From Verticillium longisporum (taxonomy: Eukaryota > Ascomycota > Sordariomycetes > Glomerellales > Plectosphaerellaceae), in contig JAETXT010000007.1 of assembly GCA_019188255.1 (NCBI GenBank), forward strand, positions 620,001 to 684,000: 64,000 nt of DNA. The letters are read 5' to 3'. Positions 1 through 10,886 of the stretch are shown in pieces. The notes below the pieces were generated by a model. It saw only the letters and a program-made list of their open reading frames with translations, did not search any database and was not told where the DNA came from. The translations under genes were made by a program, and so were the position numbers. The number at the start of each line of letters is the position of its first letter. The first letter of the stretch is position 1.

Positions 1-72
1 GGCTGAGCCCGGCACGAGCTTGGCCTTGGCCAGCGACGCCGAGAGGGCCTGCGCGTGTGCGTCGAGGGACAT
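1..72 (-). CDS. 5' end of a protein-coding gene that continues beyond the left edge
   Basis: On the minus strand an ATG at position 72 opens a reading frame that stays open to the window edge (24 codons). It begins MSLDAHAQALSASLAKAKLV, a predicted amphipathic helix of the kind that starts many cytosolic fungal proteins. I thought of the N-terminus of phosphatidylethanolamine-binding (Tfs1-like) proteins, which also open with an Ala/Leu/Lys helix, but 24 residues are too few to decide. The call rests on the codon choice, the clean ATG, and a TATA-like element about 150 bp upstream on the same strand. The rest of the gene is outside the window. Confidence 0.5.
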   Translation of the reverse strand, partial: MSLDAHAQALSASLAKAKLVPGSA

Positions 73-849
73 GTTTGGCTCGTCCTGCTTCGGGGGCCTT
101 TATCGGTATAGTCTCTCTTTTCCTCTGTCTGAGTTCTACGAGTCGGCAATCGTCGAGTGGTTGTTCAATTGTCAGGTCGGGAAAGCAGCTCGACCTGCTG
201 GCGACGCCAATTGCTCAAACCCTTCATCTATATACCCTCAGTTCCTCGCACATGATGATACAACTCTCAAAAACCCCGCCAGGCAGTGTCGATGAGCACA
301 GAGTCGAGTCAGATTTTCCACCAGTCAGCACCACGACATGACCATGTCGCCGCTCCTTTCGTCACGTCCGTCCGCGCTGCCCCTCTACATACCCTTGATA
401 CCCCTCTGTTCCCCCACATTGTGAAGCCCGCCAAGGCGTGCGGGCACCTTTACGCAGTCAGGCAGTCAGGCAGTCAGGGTTGCCGATCGCCTGCAGAGAA
501 TGTACATCAGACGATAGAGTCGCATTGGCGCAAGCCCCCCACGGCAGGGTTCCGGGGGGGGGGGGGGGCTTGGCACGGAGCAAAACGTCGTCGCGGCATC
601 GTTGGCGGTTTTCCCGCCGCCGTCCGTCCGGCTGGCGGGTCGACTGTCCTATTTCTTGCCTGGTCTTCTTTTCTCTCGTGTACAGGGATCGTTGTCCGTT
701 ACCTTTTTCGTATCGTGGTGCCATTCCTCGCATCTCGTGCCCTGTTGTGCCGAGTCGCATGATGCCTCCTGAGCGCTGCCTTCCAATGTCGCAGAAATAA
801 GCATAAAGACCACGTCGCTCAATCACCTCGAGCCCCGGACGGATGGACC
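73..849. other. Intergenic region with a 15-base G run
   Basis: This holds the promoter of the leftward partial gene (up to about 400) and then DNA in which I see no gene. A run of about 15 G at 554-568 is the longest homopolymer that I noticed in the window and is a likely place for a length error. Short open frames on both strands here have no recognisable content. Confidence 0.5.
222..236 (-). promoter_or_regulatory. TATA-like element for the partial gene at the left edge
   Basis: The minus strand reads GGGTATATAGATG here, about 150-160 bp upstream of the ATG at 72, which is a usual distance for a filamentous fungal TATA box. The leader between them is ordinary mixed sequence. This is an inference from sequence and distance only. 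Confidence 0.4.
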
Positions 850-1353
850 CTACGCGGCACGCGCGACATTCTCATAGTACCACAGCCCATTGATGCGGAT
901 CCTCCTGCCCTCCAGTCCCCTGCGCGCAACTCGCGCCCCCATCCTCAACCACGCCGGCCCTGAACCGGCGCGCGCCGCCCCCGCGACGACCCTGCGACAC
1001 TCGGCGTCGTCCTTTGTCTGATTCTCGGTCATGGTCTTGGCCTCGGTCCTGGTCTTGGCGGCGTCGAGCTCGGGGCCAGACGAGGTGTGCTGCTGGTGTT
1101 TCCGGCACCGATAGGGCGTGCACTCGTCGCACAAGTCCGTCTGCAGCCTGTCGCGCCGTGTCGTACCCCGCGACGGCACGCACAGGAAGCCCTCTTGCTG
1201 GGATGCGGAGAGCGAGGGGCGGCGCTTGAGGGTCGTTTTTTCACGGTTGCTGGCGAGGACGGGGCATGCCATTTGTGCGCCTTCTGGCGTTGTGAGAGTA
1301 ATTGTTGGAATGGCTGTGGGGGGGCTCTGCTGGATGCCCTTGTCGGCCGTCAT
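850..1353 (-). CDS. Hypothetical protein, 167 residues
   Basis: Single uninterrupted frame from an ATG at 1353 to a stop at 850. I do not recognise the protein. It is rich in Arg, Thr and Ala. A short Cys/His patch (CDECTPYRCRKH, near residue 75) could in principle bind a metal, but no known zinc-finger spacing is matched. The C-terminal third is strongly basic and ends in a short hydrophobic/aromatic stretch (INGLWYYENV). There is no signal peptide or membrane segment. A (GTG)n microsatellite lies about 80 bp upstream. It may be a real small gene, an exon of a larger one, or chance: in GC-rich DNA frames of this length do arise by accident. Confidence 0.35.
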   Translation of the reverse strand: MTADKGIQQSPPTAIPTITLTTPEGAQMACPVLASNREKTTLKRRPSLSASQQEGFLCVPSRGTTRRDRLQTDLCDECTPYRCRKHQQHTSSGPELDAAKTRTEAKTMTENQTKDDAECRRVVAGAARAGSGPAWLRMGARVARRGLEGRRIRINGLWYYENVARAA

Positions 1354-1430
1354 TGTGCGCGCACGATATCGACGGATGAACCGTGCAGAGATTGAGGGGA
1401 CGAAGAAGCCGTGCAGAGATTGTATGTGCT

Positions 1431-1463
1431 GTGGTGGTGGTGGTGGTGGTGGTGGTGGTGGTG
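1431..1463. repeat. (GTG)11 trinucleotide microsatellite
   Basis: Eleven perfect GTG units (CAC on the other strand) between two non-coding stretches. The flanking 14-base segment CCGTGCAGAGATTG is itself present twice just upstream (1381 and 1409). Confidence 0.9.
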
Positions 1464-1561
1464 ATGCCTGCGAAGTGTTTGCGCAATCAATTAAGTATAA
1501 AGAGGTGAGAGGATCAGAGAAGAGGATTCAGAGATGAGGATCAGAGATGACGATGACCTTG

Positions 1562-1606
1562 CAGCTTGTCGGCCTTCAGCTTGTCGGCCTTCAGCTTGTC
1601 GGCCTT
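1562..1606. repeat. Three perfect copies of a 15-bp tandem repeat
   Basis: The unit CAGCTTGTCGGCCTT occurs three times without a mismatch. Read on the minus strand it would encode repeats of Lys-Ala-Asp-Lys-Leu within a short open frame (1541-1738) that begins only with GTG, so I do not call that frame a gene. The 15-bp period (a multiple of three) is compatible with a relic of a coding repeat. Confidence 0.85.
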
Positions 1607-1750
1607 CACCAACGCCATCAGTGGAGGTGTAGAAACACCCACCTTGAGGGACAAACCTTGGTATTCACAGAACTCTACCAATTCACGGCTCCCCCATACG
1701 AACCTGGAGAAGCATAATTCAAGCGACCACGTCACCAACCGGCATCTGGC

Positions 1751-1918
1751 ATGACGCCATCGCTATACCTCGACTTTGGTGGAGTTTTGCGCAATGATGT
1801 TGCATCTTTTGCTCCCTACACTGTCCAGGGACTTGTTCATACCACTGTCCGATGTGCTGCACCGCAAGACATCCATCTTGGTAAATTGGAAGGAGCTGTC
1901 ACTGATTTGGCGTCTTAG
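1751..1918 (+). other. Short 55-codon open frame with protein-like composition, possible gene fragment
   Basis: An ATG at 1751 opens a frame to TAG at 1916-1918 whose translation (MTPSLYLDFGGVLRNDVASF and onward to a hydrophobic, low-complexity-free end) looks more like a folded protein than neighbouring random frames do. I do not recognise the family. It may be the terminal exon or a remnant of a gene, or chance. It is followed directly by TTAGGGTTTAGGG, which resembles two telomere units, but this is too short to interpret. Confidence 0.2.
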
Positions 1919-2105
1919 GGTTTAGGGCGTGGTTCCATCCACAACGAGAATGGAGGCAAGGTGCAATGCTCCATCCACCCTGACGGAAGAACATGACCAG
2001 ACATCAGAGAAGCCTTGTCTATCCTAACACCACCCTAACCCATGGCCCTACTACTACTAATACAGACGAACAAGAGCGAATGCATCCCACACATGGCGCG
2101 GCCGC

Positions 2106-3874
2106 CTACCGCGCGCCGAGCCCCTCCTCCTCCTCCTCCTCCTCGGCGGCAGATTCATACCCCATGTCTCCCTCCCCCTCCGTCTGCAGCGGCAGCTTCA
2201 CGTGCCGCGGCTCCCGCACCATCATGAACGCCGCGCCGGCGCCCGCGTACAGCACGGCGAGATACAGCCACGGCAACCCGCGCAGCACGCCGCCCCAGCG
2301 CATGCCGGCCGAGAAGGTCCACGCGAGCACCGGCCCGCCGATGAACGACCCCAGCGTGTCGACGATGCTGCACAGCGCATACAGCCGCGACGTGTGCTCC
2401 TTCCTCTCGGCGAACGCCGTCGTGAGCGCCCGCGTCAGCGGCGCCGTCGCCGACCCCAGCATGCCGAGCGCGTACGTCGCCAGGAACGGCACCACCGACG
2501 GGCTCAGCCCCTGCAGCACCGACGACCCCGCGAGCACCCCGTACGACGCCCGCGTCAGCACGAGGTCCTTGGTGAACCGAGTCAGCCCGAGCCGCCCGCC
2601 CCGCCCCCGCGGCGCCGAGAGATGCGCCGCCACCCGCGGCAGCCCCACGAGCACCGCCAGGTGGCAGAGCGCCAGCGGCGAGTGCACGTACGTCGTCTGC
2701 GCCAGCGACCAGCCAAAGTGCTTGCTGATGTACTGCGTAAACGTTGTCGAGTGCGACGTCGAGCTCGCGTTGGCGATGAGCGGCGCCGCGAGGCAGCACA
2801 CGAGGCTGCGGTTGCGCAGCAGCGCCCTGACGCCGGCGACCTCGGCCGCGTGCGAGGCCATTTGCTGTCGGAGCGCCGCCGCGAGCGGTCGTCGCCTCAG
2901 CAACGGGACGACGCCGCCGCCGGGCCCGTCCGGCAGCTTGACGGGCAGCGTCTCCGGCAGCAGGCTCGCCGCCGTGACGACGGCGGGGCTCAGGTAGAAG
3001 ACCAGCTTGACCGGCACCCACGGGCCGTACGTCTGCAGCAGGAACCCCGACGCCAGCGGCACGCCGAGGCCGGCCACGACGCCGCCGATCGACAGGTACA
3101 GGAAGTGCGTCGAGCGGTTCTCCTCGGTGCTCACGTCCGAGGCCATGGCGTAGATGCTGTTGACGGCCGCCGACACGCCGCCGCCGATGAGGAAGAAGAA
3201 CTGGCCCAGGAGCAGCGTCCACAGGTTCGGCTGCTTCGACACCGAGAGGACGAACGGCGCCCATCCGAAGCCGAGCAGTATCCCGAGGTAGGCGAGGAAA
3301 AACGCCGGCTTGCGGCCGAGCCTGGGTCGTCAGTTCGAGGCATCCTGACTGGGCAATGAAAGACAGAAAAAAAAAAGAAGGAAAAAGCAGCTCACCTGTC
3401 AGCGAGCACACCATAGGGAAAAGCGACGACAAGCGTGACAAGTGCCCCTATCACGGCGCCAGTGCCGAGCAGGTACGCCAGCTGCGATTGGATCTCGTCG
3501 ACCTTGCACTCCTTCTCCTCAATCGGCTCGGCGAGGTCCTTTTGGTAGTGCACATGACAAATGGCATCCTCTACCAGGCGGAACAATGGCGTCAGGAAGA
3601 GAATGCCGCTGCTAAACAGCGTCGCCTTCAGACACGCGAGCAGCACGACAATGGCGAACGGAGTCGTGGGTCTGAAAGCGTCAAAGGCATGCCTCGAACC
3701 GAGGCGTTGCCAGGGAACCCAGCTCTTCTTCCACTGTACGCGGCGCCGTGAGGACCTTGAGCCTAGCGAGTGCTGGCCCTCGCCTTCACCATCAGGGAAA
3801 GGGTCAAAGTCGTCGAGGTCGTCGTCAAGCAGGGGATCGGCATCCAAGGGAGACTCGTCGCCGTATTGCTCCAT
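2106..3874 (-). CDS. Major facilitator superfamily (MFS) transporter, 564 residues, two exons
   Basis: Exon 1 is 3396-3874 and exon 2 is 2106-3321; the 74-nt intron (3322-3395) starts GTGAGC and ends CCCAG, and splicing keeps the frame as LADR|LGRKP. I start at the ATG at 3874; an upstream in-frame GTG is not used. The first ~55 residues are acidic and probably cytosolic. The first transmembrane helix follows (TPFAIVVLLACLKATLF) and the classic MFS motif A (G-x3-ADRLGRKP) sits across the splice junction after helix 2-3. About a dozen hydrophobic segments can be seen. The tail is a run of Glu residues. It probably acts as a membrane proton-coupled carrier of small molecules; the substrate cannot be read from the sequence. 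No biosynthetic genes lie next to it. Confidence 0.88.
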
Positions 3875-4816
3875 AGTCAGGACTTGATCGAAGAATCTGT
3901 TTTGGCGGCGAGGAGACACTTGTGTTGGGTCTGCCGGTCGTGACGTGTCCCCGTAGCATGGACTCAGATTCTCTCGACGTCGGAGCCGAAAGCTTGTTAT
4001 TCACGTATTTCTAAGCGAATGAGACCACCCGGCTCGACCACGCGACCATGTTCGTCGCAACGCGTGTTTCTATAGCAGGGACAATATAGTATCCAAATAA
4101 CGCGCGGTCTGTTGCCGAGGTCTAATTACCTGGTCAGTCGCGCGACGCTGACCCGGCGACTGAAGGAGACGTTCATCGACGCGACAGCACGCCCGAACCA
4201 TGGTATTTGACCGCTCGGGAGGAAGTATCCTCTCGAGTCACTTGTTACCCAAAGACCATGGTCGCTGATAGGACCAGGATATCTATCCGAGACCTAAACA
4301 CCCCATCACTAACAAACGGGAGAAGAATATACGACTATCTAAATACTTGGAAGATTTCACAACTACTCCTCACGTGGCGGGACCTCCTTCAGCGCCAAAC
4401 CGCCTACCCTACCTACCCGAGCTAATATATCACCTACCTGGTTCTCGCCCATCACATGGACCTGAAGCAGAGGACTGTGGTGGGGCTTGGGTGAGCATCA
4501 AACGTAATTCTGGTGTGTTAAGGCGCCTTTTCGCCTTGCCCTGTGGTATGGAACCAGATTTGTGGGATCGAAGAGCGTGGAATGAGCTCGGGCGAAGGCC
4601 CCAAGGACGCTGTTGCTAACATGGTGCACACCGGACTCCCGTCAGACTTTTCTGTGAGCCGTCTAGGTTTGCAGGTGCCCGCATGCCGCATAATCATTCA
4701 CGTGTGCAAGGTTTTGCCCGATAAAGCAATGAATTTGAACAGTTGGTTTGATTGACAACAAATCCTAGTCTAGTCATCAAGCGTCACAAGGGAACTTTAA
4801 CACAACACCAGTGCAC
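3875..4816. other. Intergenic region between the two transporter genes
   Basis: This holds the promoter of the MFS gene (its minus-strand start is at 3874) and the 3' flank of the sugar porter. The sequence near 4080-4140 and 4340-4440 is more AT-rich than the flanking coding DNA. I see no gene. Confidence 0.5.
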
Positions 4817-6574
4817 CTAGGCAATCTCCTTCCGCTCGTCCCTCTTCTCCGCATGCTCAGACTGGCCAATGTTCTGCTCGGCCGCCTCGGCCTTCTCGTC
4901 GTAAATGGCATCCTGCTCCTCGGCATCCTTGTTGCCAAAGAGACCAATCCTGTACCAGGGCAGGTCGAACAACCTGTCCATGCACTCGAGCGAGCGACAG
5001 GCAATCACGGGCACGAAGAGCCAGACCCAGATGCCGACAATGATGGTGACGGCAGCGAAGCACCAGAAGGTGCCCTTGGGGCTGATACCACCGTGGCCCG
5101 TGGGCAGGAGCATGTTGGGCACGGCGCGCGAGTTGCCGTACTGGTTGCTGAAGTGAAGGGTCATGGCCCACGAAGTGGCAAGGGCACGAATGCGCAGAGG
5201 GAAAAGCTCAGCAGTCAGGAGGTACTGCATGGAGTTCCAGCCGAGAGCCCAGCCGAAGCCCGAGATGTAAATCATGGCAATGGCGCCACGGCTGGCACCC
5301 AGGTCCTTCTTCGGCACCTCAAAGTCGTCGACAACACCGAGTTGGGGGATGCCCGTGAGGAACCCGGCGACGTAGACCATGGCAATAGCCTGCAGGGTGA
5401 TGCCGATGAGGAGAGCGCGCTTGCGGCCGATGACATCGACAAGGAACAGGGCGCAGATGATGGCAGCGCAGAACTTGACGATTCCGAAGACGGCGGTGAC
5501 GAGCAGCGATTCGTTCTGGCCCGTGACACCAAGGATCTCGAAGAGGTCGGGGGCGTAGAGCGTGATGGAGCCAGCACCAGACCACTGCGAGAGAATCTGA
5601 ACCATGCTCGTGAGGTAGACGCGGTAGAGGTTGCTGGGGACAAGGAACATCTCCTTGATCTTGCCGAAGAAGCTGGCACCGCGGGTCGCCTCGAGCTCAG
5701 CCTCGTGGGACATTTGAATGGCGCTGATCTCGCGCACAATGTATTCGTGGTCCTCGGGCAGGTGGCGCAGGTGAGACATGACAGAAGTGGCCTCCTCGAC
5801 CCTGCCCTGCTTGACGAGGAAGCGAGGGGACTCGTACTGGAAGAAAGTGAGGATGAAGATGATGCCAGCAAACATAATGTGGAGCGAAGTGGGCACGAGC
5901 CAACGGTTGTGCGTGTTGTCGCCGAGATGAAGCTGGCAGCCATAGTTGGCAAAGTATGCAAGGACAATGCCGAGATAGACGAAACCGGTGAACATGCAGG
6001 TGCAGAGACCACGGATCGAGGCGGGAGCGATTTCGGCGAGGTAGACGGGGCCGACGACAGGGGTCTGGCCGACGCCAAGACCGGCGATGAAGCGGCCCGC
6101 GTAGACGGCGCCGAGGTGGCCGTTGTTGCACATGAAGATGATGATACCGACAGCCCAGACAACACAGAGCTGACGTGTGGCCCAAATACGGCCGATCTTG
6201 TCACAGATGAGGAAAGCACTGAAAAAAAAAAAGTTAGATTCGGCATTGCACATTGCAGGGATCAGACGCGGGCGTGCGCGTGTGACGTCGACTTACATGA
6301 GAGCGCCGCCGACGGAGCCAATCTGGACCATGGCCGAGACATTGGCCTTGATGTTGGTCTGTTCGACATGGTCGTAGTTCTCGTAGTGGATGAAGCGCTG
6401 GAAGTCCTTCGACTTGAAGGCGCCAGAAATGAGACCCTCGTCAACACCACGGGCCGCACCGAGCAGGCCAAAGGAGACGACGGCGAACCACAGTCGCCAG
6501 TTGAAGACTCCCTCGGGCTCGCCCAGGTTCTTCAAGTTGAAGATGTTCACGGGCTTCTTGACGCCGCCTGCCAT
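4817..6574 (-). CDS. Sugar-porter family MFS transporter (hexose/quinate permease type), 559 residues
   Basis: Exon 1 is 6297-6574 and exon 2 is 4817-6218; the 78-nt intron (6219-6296) has donor GTAAGT and a T-rich tract before CAG, giving GGAL-I-AFLICDKIGR across the junction. Diagnostic sugar-porter motifs are present in order: DKIGR (motif after helix 2), GRFIAGLGVGQTPVVGPVYL with AEIAPASIRG (PROSITE-type sugar signature), ESPRFLVKQGR before the central loop, DVIGRKRAL, and TAELFPLRIRALATS in the second half. The C-terminal ~55 residues are charged and cytosolic. It should import hexoses, polyols or quinate with protons across the plasma membrane. Length is normal for the family and both ends are intact. 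The exact substrate is not decided by these motifs. Confidence 0.92.
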
Positions 6575-9500
6575 CTTGGGCTATCTGTGAGGATGAAAGA
6601 AGGAAGAATATCGATGAGAGTGGAGAGGCGAGGCGAGGCGCGTCGAGAAGGCTATACACTCGGATGGGAGACCAAGCTGTTCTGCCCCAATCTACCTGGG
6701 GAAGATGCGGCTTCCATCCTTTTTATTTCTTTCTGGACATCGACTCTGGTGCTACCACCCCGCTTGTCTTACCCCTCTGCCCCTCATGCCCCCCTAGGGC
6801 ATCGTGGGGACCTGAAGCCTCCCCCATGGAGACGGATCTGAGGAATGATTGCATGGACTTACTCGCGCGCAACATGCCCACTTCGTGACCTACATGGTAC
6901 AAACTAGGTTGCGCTGAGAAGTCCGCCGCGCTCACAAGTCGCACGCAGCGTGTGGAGTAGCCTTGGAGAAGCAAGTAGTCCCATAACTGGTCCAAGTGGT
7001 GCGGCAGTCGGTCATTCCTCCGGCCGTTCTCATGCCCGGGCAGGGGACGACGGGCAAGGAAGGGGGCCCCGGTGGCGACGATAATGGACCGCGTGGAATC
7101 CATCTCGCTTGCCCGAGGCCCTGGCAACGTTGAGTTGGTCGTCGGTCGGCGTCTAGAAGGCCTGGGCCCAATGAGAAACGGTGTGATGGTCAGAAGTGTT
7201 GTGTTGAGCCCCCCAAGAGAGTCGCCCAACTAAGCCGCCAACCCCAGGGACAGGGGTGTGGCTACGTTGGCTCTGCAGAAACGCGAGAAAAACATGCTTA
7301 AATGGTCGACCCATTGTTGCACGATTTCTCGGCCAGTTTCCGTCCAACGAGGGCGCGAGGAAATCAACAAGAAGGCTGTTGTCCGGGGGTGGACGTCCTT
7401 GCCAAGCCGGGAAAGGCGCTGTCGGAGACCTATGCCAAGCCCCGATTTTCACGGATCAGACGGCAGACGACCGTCCCTCGCCTCTGGTAGCGGCTGAAAT
7501 GGCACGAGTCGTGACGCCAAATTGCCTCGACGAACACGGCGCTCCCAACTTCAGAGGGACTCTTGATTGGCTATACAGAGGGAGTTGGGGTCTAGAGGTG
7601 TGGGTAGTGCGTGTCAGACGGCTAGGTCGGCATCGGAAGTGTGGTCTGGGTACCGGGCGCCCACCGTTGAAGTGCCGCTAGAGCCTCAATCACGACCAGG
7701 CGGCCTGCTTGTTTTTGTGGTCACACACGCTCTTGAGGTCCGCCTTCCTGTCGGATTGCCTTAATGGGATGCAGTGTCGATCCTGCGTTGCGGGATTGAG
7801 TGATTTGTGAGCGGACCAAGCCCGACAATGTTGCCAAGCAGGGACGCCGGCTTCTCAAGGTGGCATCGATTCAACGTTGGCACCGATTCGGTGTGCCTCG
7901 TGGCAACGTCTTGTTTCGGAAGCACTGAAAGACGTGGGCACATGCTTGGAAGAAAGGGAGAACCTTGTCGTTGCAGGCTTCCCTCGTGGCGGGCGGCGGC
8001 TGTGGCTGCTAAAGGCTTGTTTCCCTGGGAAGTGGACGGAATAAACCGAAGGCATCGGTCATTATTGGCATTAGCCGACGGGTGGCATGACGAGATGTTG
8101 CAGTTCCGAGGAGAAGGCATGGTAGCTGAAAGGCACCCAACGCACCCAACGACGCACACAGGCGAAAACCGTCCGGGGGCCCTTCAAAACTCAATCTCCT
8201 AGTCGGGACGAACGCCGCCATGACTCGGGGTTGCCGACTGGCTCCTGTTTTGGGAGCTCGCGTGGCCAATTGCCATTGACGCCATTGTGCAGTTCCTTGA
8301 GCCAAGCCTGGCCAAGAGATTTGAAAGGCAGATCGACGCGCCTTCTTCGTACTGATAGATCTTCCCGTCGATGGCGGGATGCTTTTGAGACAGGAGCCTT
8401 CTGGGTTCTGGTTCGGGGCTTGGTTTTGACTGAACGACGCAACTTGTCGAGCGAGTTGACGCAGCGTTAGGTAGGTAGGTAGGTAGATGCCATCAAAATT
8501 GCCTACCTAACGTAGGTAGGCAATTTTGATGGCACCACGCATCCAGGGGTCTGGGTCACGTTCGTTGCAGCACTAACGAGCATGGAGTTGCCGTCTTTGT
8601 CTGAACTCGTGTGCCCTAGAAGCGTCGTTCATGCCTCTCCGTGGAAAGTTTGACCGCCTGCGTAGGTACCTGCCCGACATGGGTGGCACGATACCTTCCT
8701 CCCTTCCACCCTTCGTCCCTGCTCTTCTTCTCCCCTCCTTCCTTCCCTCTTCCCCATTCCCCACCTCCGCTCCTCCCTCCTGCTATATCGTACCTGACCA
8801 ACTAAGGACCCTAGTGGAGGCACTGGTGCCACTTTGCCTCGTGTCCCCTGCCCGATACCTTCCGGATCCCGTCCCACCCCCCTGACACTAGAGGTTTCCT
8901 GACACTAGAGGTGTAGGACGTTCGTTCGCGGATATTCAGGATGTCGAGATTTCAAAGCTCCCATGCTCCAACACTCGAGAATCTCAGATTCAACCCACGG
9001 GGTACTCGGCCTGTTCCCTACAACCTACTCCCTGCTTCCCCCGCACCCCATACCCCGAGTAATAATGGTCCCATTTTCCCCAACTTTTGCTTATTGACCC
9101 CGCGAGCTGCTCGTATCACCGACCTCCGAACCTCGCAGCCGACGGTCGATGGCAGAGCCCTCGGATGACCGAGGCGTGGACAGGTAGTCGCGGTGGTCGC
9201 ACTCTTGCTCGACCCTGCGTCACTTGCTCAACTCATACATGAAGTTACACATCACCAGGAACATCACACCAGCAATGAGCTACCCAAGCCAAGCGACACG
9301 ATACGCGACACGGGGCATCGGTCCCACGACTTTGGCGCGCCTGTCATGCCTGCTCCTCGCGGTAACATCTCTGTCATGCAGCCAGCAAACTATAAGATCA
9401 CCCTGAGCGCGGCTATTGTGACCCGAATGGCCGCTGAGAGTCGCATGCAACATGACGAGAGCAAGTCCTGTACCTGACGAGAACCAGGGACGTTGGGCAT

Positions 9501-10886
9501 CGCCATGTCGTTACGGGCTTCAATGCGAGATGCAGAATGGGCGTGTGATGGAACCCCACCATCCTCCCGGCGGGTGAGCCGCCAAACGCCAAGACACGGC
9601 AAGGCTTTCCCATTCCATCTCCGCTTAAAAGGGTGCGACACCCCTCCACAGCGACTGTAGCACGCGGCTTGACTGCGAGCAAAGCTGCAATGATACCATA
9701 GACGAGGGCGAGTGCACGCTACATGCGGCGCTTACTCTCGTACGCGTTGGCTCAAGGCTCAATGCCTGGCGTGAGCCTTACCAAGGTGGCAGAGTCGCCA
9801 GTGCATCTTGCGTCTCACGTGAGGAGGGGCATTCGTTGGGTTCGCTGCAGCAGATGTAGATCTCGCCCGCTACTATCGTCGAAGCTCTCGATTCAGCCCC
9901 CACTCCCAGCTTACTTGCCTGCACGAGGTCGGGCGTCGCCGCCAGGTTTGGATTGCAACGCTGAGCAATCTGGGTCATAGGCCGTATTGTCCGTTGATGC
10001 ATGTTATGACCGGCTTGACATCAGCGCATCTTTGCAGAATGCGAACCAACTCTCTCCTGGCGATATGAAAGGCGCTAATTACTTGTCCTGTCCTTAGCAA
10101 GAGGACATGGCTAGAGAGTGTGAGCTTTGCAGCTAGGCCCAAGGGAAGGAGGCCAGGATTTTTCTGCGCAGAAAGCAAAAGCGCACCGCGAAACCGTCCA
10201 TCGGATCAGCTCTAATCTCCCATGGCCTAGGTAAATTGTCGTCAGCTGGATAAGAACGGACGGCCCGCAGCAGCCACAGAGGCGCGCCTTACCATTCAGG
10301 ACCGACAGGACTGGTCGAGATTCGACCTAGCCCCGTTAGACCAGGGGCTTGATTCGCACCAAGCCTTGGAAGGATGGGAGCTATGCCCATCACAGTCGTT
10401 GCCCCCAGACGCGGGAGCGGCTGCTTGGCCTGCACTGCCACCAGCCGCACGCGAGAAGGTATTTTTGGACGTTTTTCGTGGAGCTACAGGGCTGGTACGG
10501 CCTGGCAGACAGCAAACGTTACACCAATTGCTGTGCTGTGCTGCCCTATCAGCCCAATAAGCAATTTGCCTGGCAGTAGACTGTACATGTACAGCCATCT
10601 CGCCCGCGCTGTTGGTGGTCCCAGCAAGCCCTTGCTGCAGGATTCGGCCTGCTTGGCGCAAATGGCGAACGGTCATAACATAAGGCTGTGTAGAGCCCGC
10701 GTGCGGGGCGGCGGCAACAAGCTGACCTCTTGAGCTCGCGATCCCGCCCCCTTTCTCGCGTCCACCGACACGCTTCACAAGCAGCATCCGGCCGACAAAC
10801 AACACGACAGTGATCAGGTCAACCTGGCGCTTGCGAATACGACCATACAGACTGCGGAACCAAAAGCGTTTTCGTTGATAGCCGAT
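6575..10886. other. Gene-poor interval of about 4.3 kb
   Basis: Apart from the promoter of the sugar porter at its left end, I find no frame with recognisable protein content on either strand. Short open frames are scattered at chance frequency. The one clear structure is the long hairpin at 8488-8534. Pyrimidine-rich DNA at 8690-8780 could be part of a promoter or untranslated leader but has no gene attached that I can see. Confidence 0.5.
8470..8534. repeat. Perfect inverted repeat with 22-bp arms and a 3-base loop, preceded by (GTAG)n
   Basis: Arms at 8488-8509 and 8513-8534 are exact reverse complements separated only by ACG. The arm reads TGCCATCAAAATTGCC and continues into CTACCTA. A TAGG/GTAG tandem tract (8468-8486) lies immediately before it, so the TAGGTAGG part of the hairpin belongs to the same simple-sequence family that recurs as TACCTAGGTA elsewhere in the window. 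It could be a cruciform-forming element, a miniature element or a fold-back formed by replication slippage. Confidence 0.9.

Noticed and set aside
286..762. 158-codon plus-strand frame next to the left edge
   Set aside because: It crosses the promoter of the leftward gene and a 15-base G run; composition is not protein-like.
1541..1738. 65-residue protein with KADKL repeats
   Set aside because: It has no ATG (GTG only) and the rest has no protein-like features; only the DNA repeat is reported.
2202..3359. 385-codon plus-strand frame rich in Arg/His/Gln
   Set aside because: It is an antisense shadow of the MFS gene with no domain.
2155..3441. 428-codon minus-strand frame rich in Arg/Ala
   Set aside because: It overlaps the MFS gene in another frame and has only GC-driven composition.
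4811..6841. 676-codon open frame on the plus strand
   Set aside because: It is the antisense shadow of the sugar porter; the minus strand has the MFS motifs and spliced exons.
10296..10805. 169-codon minus-strand frame
   Set aside because: No motif and mixed codon use; it is within the range expected by chance in this GC content.
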